Part shown: one piece after another, positions 57,301 through 64,000 of the stretch
Layout of the letters: every line of letters starts with the position of its first letter
Position numbering within the stretch: the stretch's first letter is position 1
From: Hormiphora californensis
Taxonomy: Eukaryota > Ctenophora > Tentaculata > Cydippida > Pleurobrachiidae
DNA length: 64,000 bases
Direction: 5' to 3'
NCBI GenBank assembly: GCA_020137815.1
Contig: CM035357.1
Location: 2,450,432 to 2,514,431, forward strand
Position numbers and translations under genes: made by a program
Notes under the pieces: generated by a model
Told to the model about the DNA's origin: nothing
Seen by the model: the letters and a program-made list of their open reading frames with translations, nothing else
The model's database searches: none

Positions 57301-57739
57301 CAACTCTTCCAACTTTTTGGACCAAAACAATAAATCTCAGATTTGCGAGTGACAAAAAGTTGCATTTACCGGCTCGGTAAACCGTCGGTAAGTAGCGCCG
57401 CGCGTCGGTAAGTTGCATTTACCGCTCGGTAAGCTTCGGTATACCGACACTTACCGAGCGGATAAATGCAACTTACCGACACGTCGTGTTAATTACTAGG
57501 GTATTTACCGGAACCCCTATTTACCGGGAGGATTAACTTCCCTCAAATATTTTGGCAAATTTCACTGACAATTTCAGAATTTAGAATTTTCTAATAAACT
57601 TATACTGCTGTTACTGGCAGTATATTGTTTTCGAAACTTACGTTAGTTTCCCTTTATCATGTCGTTCCAGGTTGGCTATGAGCCTCGCTTCGGAAGCAAA
57701 TATCTGATGGGCCACATGCGTATCGTCTAATCCAAGCAT
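54349..57739 (-). CDS. SMUG1: SMUG1-like uracil-DNA glycosylase homologue with altered active site, 6 exons
   Basis: Exons: 57739-57642, 56975-56787, 56691-56511, 56327-56196, 54977-54840 and 54420-54349, all GT-AG and in phase, 269 residues (human SMUG1 is 270). Family landmarks: YNPLVYACEPHCAYV, the motif-1 loop GMSATPYGMAQNGVPFG (63-79), GERFWRFF, CYVTTYCPALYV (139-150) and motif 2 LLHPAPTNP (217-225). SMUG1 removes uracil and oxidised pyrimidines from DNA at the start of base excision repair in the nucleus. Here the catalytic Asn (human N85) is Ser65, the uracil-contacting Asn (human N163) is Thr143, while the catalytic His (human H239) is kept as His219; all three align at a constant offset of 20. 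The C-terminus adds a lysine run (KKKKKGKE). An acceptor at 57752 leaves a slightly longer first exon possible. Confidence 0.88.
54779..54831. repeat. (CA)n microsatellite in the last SMUG1 intron
   Basis: CACACACAGA/CACACA run; on the sense strand (GT)n just after the donor of exon 5. Confidence 0.9.
55017..55088. repeat. Short hairpin repeat, fourth copy
   Basis: TTGGTAATGAAATTACCCCT ... AGGGGTGACTTCGTAACCAA, the best-preserved copy. Confidence 0.82.
55431..55497. repeat. Long hairpin
   Basis: TCCAGACAAATAACTATCCA...ATGAATT pairs perfectly with the complement around ATTTATTTC. Confidence 0.8.
55528..55675. mobile_element. pogo/Tigger-like MITE, 'TTTAACGG' variant, right end degraded
   Basis: Starts CAGTCGGACCCCGATTTAAC. 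Right end reads GGGGTCCGATAAAT, having lost CTG and the TA. Confidence 0.8.
55733..55868. mobile_element. Small foldback (TAAAGTCGGATTTTTTCAA end)
   Basis: CTAAAGTCGGATTTTTTCAA pairs with TTTCAAAAACCCGACTTTACC. Confidence 0.65.
55909..56113. mobile_element. Small foldback with TATAGTCGG ends
   Basis: Left TATAGTCGGTTTTTTAAA, right TTTAAAATCCGACTATA, with inner CTCCGGTTCCTGATAAGATA pairing with ATCTTACCTGGAACCGGAG. Lies in a SMUG1 intron, close to exon 4. Confidence 0.7.
57005..57540. mobile_element. pogo/Tigger-like copy interrupted by another element
   Basis: ATCGGACCTCGATTCACCGG (57007) and, after the insert, TTTACCGGAACCCCTATTTA then CCGGGAGG (from 57504) are consecutive parts of the TTTACCGG variant. 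It lies in SMUG1 intron 1. Confidence 0.75.
57035..57501. mobile_element. Nested foldback with CCCTAGTAA ends and TA duplication
   Basis: 467 bp. CCCTAGTAA...TTACTAGGG with TA on both sides. Arms of about 150 bp contain repeated CGGTAAGTTGCAT/ATGCAACTTACCG and CTTACCGAGCGG words. Confidence 0.82.
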
Positions 57740-57751
57740 TGCAGGTGCCAG

Positions 57752-58477
57752 CTAATTAATGAAATACAATCATTTAAACAAACCATTCTCAAGTATACAT
57801 TATTGGAGCACGGCGCACGCTATTATACGAACTCACACACATTCAAAATCCTGCTCCCAAGTCCCAACTGCCGACGCCTTCCTTTTCTCGATATATGATT
57901 TTGATCGCACGAAAAAGATTTGATTCCTGATGTGCTGATCTTAACCATTCAAGTCAAAACATCCAATCCATTGACGATTGCCCATTTATACATAAAATTT
58001 TCCAATTTCCAATTCCTAGCCCTGGGAAATTCGGCCAGCGTTAAAATCTGGGTGTTTTGGGAGTGCTGACAAACGTTTTTTTTTTAGGGTTAGGGCTAAA
58101 GTAGGGTTAGGGTTGGGGTTTGGGTCGGGTTATCATCATCATCATCACAAAATACTTAATATTCCGCTTTATAGCTTTTACTTGTCATTATTATTACAAG
58201 AACCGGAGAGAGATCGATTAGACATGTATGAGGTCAGTTGCCCGAAATAGGTCCATGATGACCAGATAGTCGAAGAGCGAGAGAGACAAGACCAGATAGT
58301 CGGAGAGCGAGAGAGACAAGTCGTTACTCAAACTAAGATAAGATGAATAAAAGCATATTGTTTACAATTAAAATCAGCTGAGCTATCAAGCATCCTAATG
58401 TTATAAAGCATTGAATAAGTGGCTAGTACAATGGTCTAACGTGAGTTTCGTTGCACAAATTAGAACAATGGTTATGT
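57752..58477. other. 5' flank of SMUG1; TTAGGG-like patch at 58083-58128
   Basis: TTTAGGGTTAGGGCTAAAGT + AGGGTTAGGG looks like a degenerate interstitial telomeric repeat. (ATC)n at 58133-58147. A 28-bp direct repeat with AGCGAGAGAGACAAG at 58262-58320. No gene. Confidence 0.55.
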
Positions 58478-58532
58478 TATGCTACAATAATTGTAGCATA
58501 ACATAACCCTAATAGTCGTTCTAATTTGTAGT
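58478..58532. repeat. Hairpin
   Basis: GGTTATGTTATGCTACAAT pairs with ATTGTAGCATAACATAACC around a minimal loop, near 58470-58509, with outer AATTAGAAC / GTTCTAATT. Confidence 0.75.
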
Positions 58533-58659
58533 ACAATTGTTTCATTACGGCCCTTTATACCCTAATCACTGGAGACAATGAAAGATATGCCTGACATTTT
58601 ACTTGAGACGTGTCTATAATGCACTTGTAACTCCTCCTTCCAACCCTGTTTTGAGAATG

Positions 58660-58790
58660 AAACAGAGAATGAACAGAGAATGAAACAGAGAATGAACAGA
58701 AAATGAGAGAGAGAATGAGAGAGAGAATGAGAGAGAGAATGAACAGAAAATGAGAGAGAGAATGAGAGAGAGAATGAACACAAAGAGGGA
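58660..58790. repeat. Minisatellite of GAATGAACAGA / GAATGAGAGA units
   Basis: About a dozen 10-14-bp units. Long open frames across it are repeat artefacts. Confidence 0.8.
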
Positions 58791-59395
58791 GACGGTGCTT
58801 TTGAAACATTTCAACACTGTTATACTTAAAAGCAATGAATTTTACTAAAACCCGTTTGAGGAATTCCGCCGCCTTTCCCCTTTTGTTAATCTTTGTAACA
58901 GCCGAAAGAAGTGACATTTGCATTGTAACAGATCATAAGGAATTTATGTGTCACTGATTATACTTACTGTCCCAAAGTTTCTCCATTGGGTGCGCCTCAA
59001 GTAAGGGCTTTTTTATAACCCACCCGGCTTCGCCGGGTGGTTCTTTTCGCCCCTTTCAACGTCAATAACACGGTTGCCATGGCAACTGAATTGGTAACTA
59101 TGGGGACTGGCATGTCAAAAGTCATTTGAAAATATTAACAAACTTCCACTGGAAGTTCCAAAAGTGTGAATGACAGCTTTACAGCTTTGGGCCCATGAAG
59201 TGTTTTATGAAGGAGCAGTCTGTCGCTTAGATACCGCTGAACGAACGACCACTTCGACGCGACATCTCCAAATTATAATAGAGATTATTAAATCTGTTTA
59301 CAATAATTTGACACTGTCAATATTGCCCTCCTATTTGCGAGGAAAATGGAACTCTCTAGGTCTCTTTCACACTTTCTCAGCTGTCAGATCATACA
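58791..59395. other. Intergenic, no gene
   Basis: A CCACCCGGCTTCGCCGGGTGG hairpin (59021-59041) is the only structure seen. Confidence 0.5.
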
Positions 59396-59565
59396 AAAAA
59401 ATATAAAATGTCGATTAAAATACTGATTAGATAATGATTAAAATATATTGTAAATTGATTAAATAAGTTAGTTAAAAATTCACTCCGTGGAGTGCGATTC
59501 GTACACAGTGTGTACGTCTCGGGCTGGTCAGTTATACATTTACAATTAATTAGAATATAAACCCA

Positions 59566-62500
59566 TTACACAAGCAGTTGATCCCCAAATAAAGATTGTT
59601 CTATTACAGCTCTTACTAGCTTTCTAAAGTTCGATTTTACCTGCTTGTCTTTGGAGAAAATTAGTGGAAGATGGAAGTTCATTTCATAAGAAGATATCAC
59701 CCTTAGTTCCTCACGGGGCCCTTCCACATCTTTTATCGCAGAACATTCAAACAACTTGTGGAATGTTGAATCTGGGAGTTGGCCACATTCAAGACAATTG
59801 GGAACTGTAAGTGATCGCTCGTATCTCAGGTAACTGAAGCTGAAGTCTTGAAAACGTAAGGATCTGCCATGTACAAAGTCTAAGACCTGAGATGAGTTCT
59901 GTCGGGACATGTTTCTTGGAATTATGGGGAAATCCAAAGTGGCCTCTGAGTTGATAAGGTTGGCGAGTTCTTCTTGAGAGTGAATAGGAAGTATGCTGAA
60001 AGGGTCATCTCGAGTCAAATGGTTAATCGATGATTTGAGTGACCGGTCCCATAAACTACATGTGTACTGTCTCATTTCCTCTTTTGAGTACAGGAAAGTG
60101 TCTGGCTCTAAACTTCCCAAGTTAATAGTTCTGATTGAATCTCTGTTAGAATCCTGGATCTGGACACCGTCTAGTTGAGTCGACTTCCAAACCAAATATC
60201 TTTTGGTAGCAGCAATCTGCCAGAAGAACACATGATTTTGTTCCGCTTCAATTTGTAGTAGTTTAGCTGATATATTATCTTTAGCTGCAAGGCCTTTTAG
60301 GACAAATTTGGTTACCACTGTTTCCACAAGAACGTCAATAGGAGGCACGCATGCTAGGAGTTCTGACAGAGGTTTGGCTATGTGAACTTGTCCCCCTGTT
60401 ATCTTCAGCCGTGCTCGGGAAAGAAGATCTCCGAAGAAGTCCGTTCGCTGTCTTAACCAAACTGGTGCTGCATAAAGGATCTTTGTCAAGATTACTGTTC
60501 TGAATAGTAGCGAAAGCCCCGAACTGTTAATCCCTGTCAGTCGACCAGTCATTGAGGTTAATGTGTTCCAGTTAAACCAGCATCTTTTCAGTACATCAGC
60601 AGCATGAGTCATGAAATTTAGGTTACTATCAATGTAAACCCCAAGGACTTTACTATTCTTGGCAAAAGTGACAACTTTATTTCCAATCTTCAGTTGCTGA
60701 GGTGATGCACTATCATCTGATGAACCCCTTGGTCTGATGATGACAATCTCTGTTTTATTTCTATCACAGTTCACCGCTAGTCTCCACTTCCGACACCAGT
60801 TGTGAATGTAGTCCAAAACTATTGCCATAGTTCTCTCGCATTGAGTCTGGTCTCCAAAAACCAACACAGATCCGTCGTCGGCGAACTTGAATGCTTCAGT
60901 CCTACATCTCACCTCCTCCGGCAGATTTTTGGTGCAGAGTAAGTCAGAGATGTAGAGAATGAATAGGATTGGAGAGAGGACTGCCCCCTGGGGAAGGCCT
61001 ACTCTTCCACACCTACGGAGTGGGCCAAGAACTCCATTGATCTTCAAACGAACACTTCTTTGTGAAAGCATGTTGTCGATAAGGTTCAACAGCATTCCAT
61101 TGATTCCAAGTTTATGGAGCTTCACAATCAAACATTCATGGGGAACTGAGTCAAAAGCTTTTTGGAAATCTATACACAACAGAAAGGCTGTCAGCTTTCT
61201 TCTGCGTGTTTCATGAACGGTCGATAGCAGCTTGAAGAGATAGCGAGTGGTGTTTCGTGCCGGTAGGAAGCCCTCTTGTTCCTCATCTGGTATTGATTCC
61301 ATGGCGCAAAGATCTTTAATTCTTTTGTCCATAACCCTTTCAAGCATCTTTCCGATGTACGATGATATTGTGATGGGTCGGAAGGAACCTGGTTTTACAT
61401 AGGACGACTTTCCAGGTTTCTGGATGAATGTAACGTAGGAAGAGTTCCACAGCCATCGACCCAGCTTTAGGCATCTCGAAAACATATCGGCTAAGTACTG
61501 CACAGTTCTGTGGCGAAGGTGTTTCAGCATGGTTGGGTGGATACCATCTCCGTCCCAGGCTTTACCACTCGCTTTCATAGAGCTGATGGCTGCTGATACT
61601 TCGTCGGCGGCTACTGGGCGATTGAGTTGATCCTCCGGGTCGTGATGATCGTCATCCTCTATCTCGTTCTTCAAACGAGCATAATCCTCAGTTATTCCGT
61701 CGAGGTGAACATCGTCAAAATCCTCACCTTGTAGGTGTTTACCAGTAAAGTAGGCATCAAAGAGGATGAGATCTTTTTCAGAGTCAAGGTGCAGAAGATC
61801 TCCGTTTTGGTTTTCTAAACATCCAATAGTATTCTCCTCTTTGGCAAGGAACATTCTGCGATATTGCTCCCAGAATTCACTGCATTCTTGGACATTGAGA
61901 CCGTTTAGTCGCTGGTGAATCCACTCGTTTTTCTTCTTAATCAGCGCCTCCTTGAAAATATCTTTGGCTTGCTCCACTGCTTCTTTGTTGATATTAGTTC
62001 TTCTATAGCGCAGCCTTTTCTGAGCATCTCTGAGTTTTACAGACAACTCTGACAATTCAGGAGTCCAAAATGGCCGGGAATGTTTGCAAATGGTCTTTGT
62101 TGGGATGTGGCTCTCGTTGGAAGATTTTAAACAGTCTAAAAAGTTGTGAAGCATACTGTCAGGAGATTCAGTAACAGATGGAGGATGTTCACAAAGTACA
62201 CTCTCAACTTCAAGGGACCAGAGCTTCCAGTCAGTTCTGGCGAGATCAGGTACCTCTCTTTTTGAGGCTCTTGAGTTCTGGAAATTCATTTCTGTAAAAA
62301 CTGGGGCGTGACCACGCGATGGGAACCCTGTAAAAAGGGTGTAGGCCGCCTCTTCGTCAACCCAAGGGTGCTGCTGGATGCCAGCATTCCCGAACATAAG
62401 TCCTATGTCAATCACACTTCCCCCGTTGTTACAAAGAAATGTATTTCTACCGGGCGAAAGGGCTACACACTTTTCCGTGTCACAAAATTCCAGCAGCTGT

Positions 62501-62958
62501 TTTCCCTCCTTATTAGTTTGCCTGTCACCTAGGGGAATGCATCGTGCATTTAGATCTCCAAGAACAAGTAAAGAACGGATGCCAGAGGATTTACAGAGCG
62601 CCCAAGCATTTCTGATAACATCGAGAAGTGGAGATAAACTGTTGCTGGGGGAACGGTAGACAGATCCTACCATCAATGGCTTGTTGTCGATCTGGATGGT
62701 TGCGAAGACAGCACCAAATAGGGCGGATTCAAGTTTGTGGATGCGCTGTGGCTTTAAATCAGGGTTTATGGAGAGTGATACTCCCCGGTCGGCAGAAACT
62801 CCAAAGGTCTTCATATTAGTGAATGTGTTACCAGCAGGTGAGGTTCCCACCTCCTGCAAGGCGAGTATGCTAATACGTCTTGTATAACATAAACGATCTA
62901 CTGCAATTGCAGATTGGGGACTAAGACCGCTCACGTTTAATTGACACAAACTAACCAT
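59566..62958 (-). CDS. LINE ORF2: AP-like endonuclease and reverse transcriptase
   Basis: 1130 residues without interruption. Endonuclease/exonuclease/phosphatase domain at about 1-225: QLN (6-8), LQEVG (34-38), VYRSP (100-104), LGDLNAR (133-139), SVIDIG (181-186), RGHAPV (215-220). Reverse transcriptase at about 500-780: FIQKPGK, FRPIT, FQKAFDSVPH (598-607), LPQGAVLSPILF (655-666), and the catalytic KFADDGS (691-697). The C-terminus has a Cys-His motif CLECGQLPDSTFHKLFEC as in Jockey/I/R1 relatives. The protein nicks the target and primes reverse transcription of its own RNA. The ATG overlaps the end of ORF1 by 8 nt. All catalytic residues seen are intact, so the copy is young. Confidence 0.96.
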   Translation of the reverse strand: MVSLCQLNVSGLSPQSAIAVDRLCYTRRISILALQEVGTSPAGNTFTNMKTFGVSADRGVSLSINPDLKPQRIHKLESALFGAVFATIQIDNKPLMVGSVYRSPSNSLSPLLDVIRNAWALCKSSGIRSLLVLGDLNARCIPLGDRQTNKEGKQLLEFCDTEKCVALSPGRNTFLCNNGGSVIDIGLMFGNAGIQQHPWVDEEAAYTLFTGFPSRGHAPVFTEMNFQNSRASKREVPDLARTDWKLWSLEVESVLCEHPPSVTESPDSMLHNFLDCLKSSNESHIPTKTICKHSRPFWTPELSELSVKLRDAQKRLRYRRTNINKEAVEQAKDIFKEALIKKKNEWIHQRLNGLNVQECSEFWEQYRRMFLAKEENTIGCLENQNGDLLHLDSEKDLILFDAYFTGKHLQGEDFDDVHLDGITEDYARLKNEIEDDDHHDPEDQLNRPVAADEVSAAISSMKASGKAWDGDGIHPTMLKHLRHRTVQYLADMFSRCLKLGRWLWNSSYVTFIQKPGKSSYVKPGSFRPITISSYIGKMLERVMDKRIKDLCAMESIPDEEQEGFLPARNTTRYLFKLLSTVHETRRRKLTAFLLCIDFQKAFDSVPHECLIVKLHKLGINGMLLNLIDNMLSQRSVRLKINGVLGPLRRCGRVGLPQGAVLSPILFILYISDLLCTKNLPEEVRCRTEAFKFADDGSVLVFGDQTQCERTMAIVLDYIHNWCRKWRLAVNCDRNKTEIVIIRPRGSSDDSASPQQLKIGNKVVTFAKNSKVLGVYIDSNLNFMTHAADVLKRCWFNWNTLTSMTGRLTGINSSGLSLLFRTVILTKILYAAPVWLRQRTDFFGDLLSRARLKITGGQVHIAKPLSELLACVPPIDVLVETVVTKFVLKGLAAKDNISAKLLQIEAEQNHVFFWQIAATKRYLVWKSTQLDGVQIQDSNRDSIRTINLGSLEPDTFLYSKEEMRQYTCSLWDRSLKSSINHLTRDDPFSILPIHSQEELANLINSEATLDFPIIPRNMSRQNSSQVLDFVHGRSLRFQDFSFSYLRYERSLTVPNCLECGQLPDSTFHKLFECSAIKDVEGPREELRVISSYEMNFHLPLIFSKDKQVKSNFRKLVRAVIEQSLFGDQLLV

Positions 62959-63973
62959 AGTGCATTTTTGAGAGAATAGGGCAGTTCATTGATGTGGCGG
63001 AATGGTTGCGGTCCCTACTGTTAACACAGTTTGAGCACTTTAGACGAGATGAATCCCCAGTTGATACAACAGGACAATCCACAGGTTTGTGATCCTCAGA
63101 GCAATGAGGACAACAACGTTTCTGTCTACACCAACAGGCTGGGTGACCAAACTGGAAGCAGTTATAGCACTGGTTGCTTTTCGGAGATCTCGTATCAACG
63201 TATTGCCTTATCCGACATGATTGGTACTCTAATCGGAGTCCAGAACTTATAGCAGCATCTCGTCCTTGTTCAGTTTCAAAGATTATCATTACTGAAGATG
63301 TAGGTGTGCGACTTCTACCGAGCATTCTCCGTACATGGGTGGGCTTGACACCCAGTTTGACCTCCAGACTTTCTGAGATTTCAGCTTCCAAAACTGAAGG
63401 GTCCACATTCTCAGCTACGCACTTGTGACCTCCCTCAGACAGAATGGATGCACGTGTTGATTTATCATCGCTAGCAAAGAAGTTAGGCTTCCAATCACGA
63501 ACGACAGTTTCTGCATCTTCACTTGAAGTCATCTCCAATAGAAGATAACCCCGCCTTGTCGGCTTGACCTGGGAGATTACAATGTTAGGGTAGTATTTGT
63601 GAAATTCTTTCGAAGTTAAATATCCCTGCTTAATGAACTTTTCATAATCTGTGACTCCTCTTACTATAACTGTTCTCTTAGCATCACACAAATTAGATCG
63701 GTTTGCACCATGAGAAGAGTTCTTAAAACTGTTATTTGTGCCCTTAAAAACTTCTCTCTGAACATTTGCAACTCTCTGTGAATCACCACACTCATCAACA
63801 CTTGGTTTGGCCCTGACAATAGCTTGTGAACCGAGAGCTGTTGCGTAGCTCTGGTTAATGGATTTACTCATCTCCTCCAAGAAAGACGATACTTTAGTGT
63901 CTATCGCATGTTCAAAATTGTCTAAGCGGTCTTCTAGTACCCTCTGAGTAAGTACAGACGGTTCGTTGCTCAT
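62951..63973 (-). CDS. LINE ORF1: gag-like nucleic-acid-binding protein
   Basis: 340 residues. N-terminal about 1-50 is amphipathic, possibly coiled coil. Two RRM-like stretches: TVIVRGVTDYEKFIKQG (101-117) and PTHVRRMLG...SVMIIFETEQGRDAA (211-241). Three Cys-His knuckles near the C-terminus: CYNCFQFGHPACWC (269-282), CPHCSEDHKPVDC (288-300) and CSNCVNSRDRNHSATSMNC (313-331). Such proteins coat the element RNA. The start at 63973 is 27 bp from the window end, preceded by TTAAGAGT; the upstream UTR continues out of the window. Confidence 0.93.
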   Translation of the reverse strand: MSNEPSVLTQRVLEDRLDNFEHAIDTKVSSFLEEMSKSINQSYATALGSQAIVRAKPSVDECGDSQRVANVQREVFKGTNNSFKNSSHGANRSNLCDAKRTVIVRGVTDYEKFIKQGYLTSKEFHKYYPNIVISQVKPTRRGYLLLEMTSSEDAETVVRDWKPNFFASDDKSTRASILSEGGHKCVAENVDPSVLEAEISESLEVKLGVKPTHVRRMLGRSRTPTSSVMIIFETEQGRDAAISSGLRLEYQSCRIRQYVDTRSPKSNQCYNCFQFGHPACWCRQKRCCPHCSEDHKPVDCPVVSTGDSSRLKCSNCVNSRDRNHSATSMNCPILSKMHYG

Positions 63974-64000
63974 ACTCTTAATAGTACAGTTCAGTTCATC

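Larger units (their letters stand above)
59396..64000 (-). mobile_element. Non-LTR retrotransposon (LINE), Jockey/CR1-like group, both ORFs intact
   Basis: On the minus strand: 5' UTR from the window edge, ORF1 (63973-62951), ORF2 (62958-59566), about 100 bp of 3' UTR, and a tail of TTTAATCA-like words (59470-59396). APE-type endonuclease plus RT, and ORF1 zinc knuckles, place it among Jockey/I/CR1-type elements. No RNase H was recognised. The 5' end and any target duplication lie outside or are unresolved. Confidence 0.9.

Overview
The window is nuclear DNA from an invertebrate animal. This is supported by spliced genes with GT-AG introns in phase, by metazoan families (voltage-gated calcium channel alpha2/delta subunit, seven-transmembrane receptor, SMUG1-type DNA glycosylase, microsomal P450, ankyrin protein), by non-LTR retrotransposons and tRNA-derived SINEs, by many short DNA transposons with inverted ends, and by TTAGGG-like patches. 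I cannot name the phylum from the sequence alone.

Layout. 93-1889 (+) holds the last seven exons of a calcium-channel alpha2/delta subunit, entering from the left edge. 2361-3866 (+) is an intronless, CYP46-like cytochrome P450. A 10-exon ankyrin-repeat gene (minus strand, about 39 kb) runs from 53564 down to 14112. Every exon joins in phase to give a 391-residue protein. One of its exons is duplicated (23995-24067 and 18305-18377) inside a roughly 1.3 kb segmental duplication. A three-exon receptor gene (40999-44427, +) lies inside its 15.5 kb intron. 54349-57739 (-) is a six-exon SMUG1 homologue of 269 residues. 59566-63973 (-) is a non-LTR retrotransposon with two intact overlapping ORFs, running up to the right edge.

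The rest is mostly introns and repeats. There is a large family of pogo/Tigger-like MITEs with ends CAGTCGGACCCCGATTTA. Other elements include a Mutator-like foldback with a 9-bp target duplication, a mariner-like 1 kb element, several unnamed foldbacks, SINEs, an ORF1-only retroelement, satellites, minisatellites and long GA/CT tracts. Two insertions, the ORF1-only element and a SINE, can be bounded to the base because each copy of the segmental duplication keeps the other's empty site.

The most notable points are these. The SMUG1 homologue has lost both the catalytic Asn and the uracil-reading Asn but keeps the motif-2 His. The P450 lacks the I-helix acid-alcohol pair. The ORF1-only retroelement has an intact reading frame. 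A 73-nt exon duplicate can only be used as one of two. Two 3' splice sites and one 5' splice site sit in local tandem duplications. The genes do not form a pathway; they are unrelated single-copy genes in a repeat-rich region.
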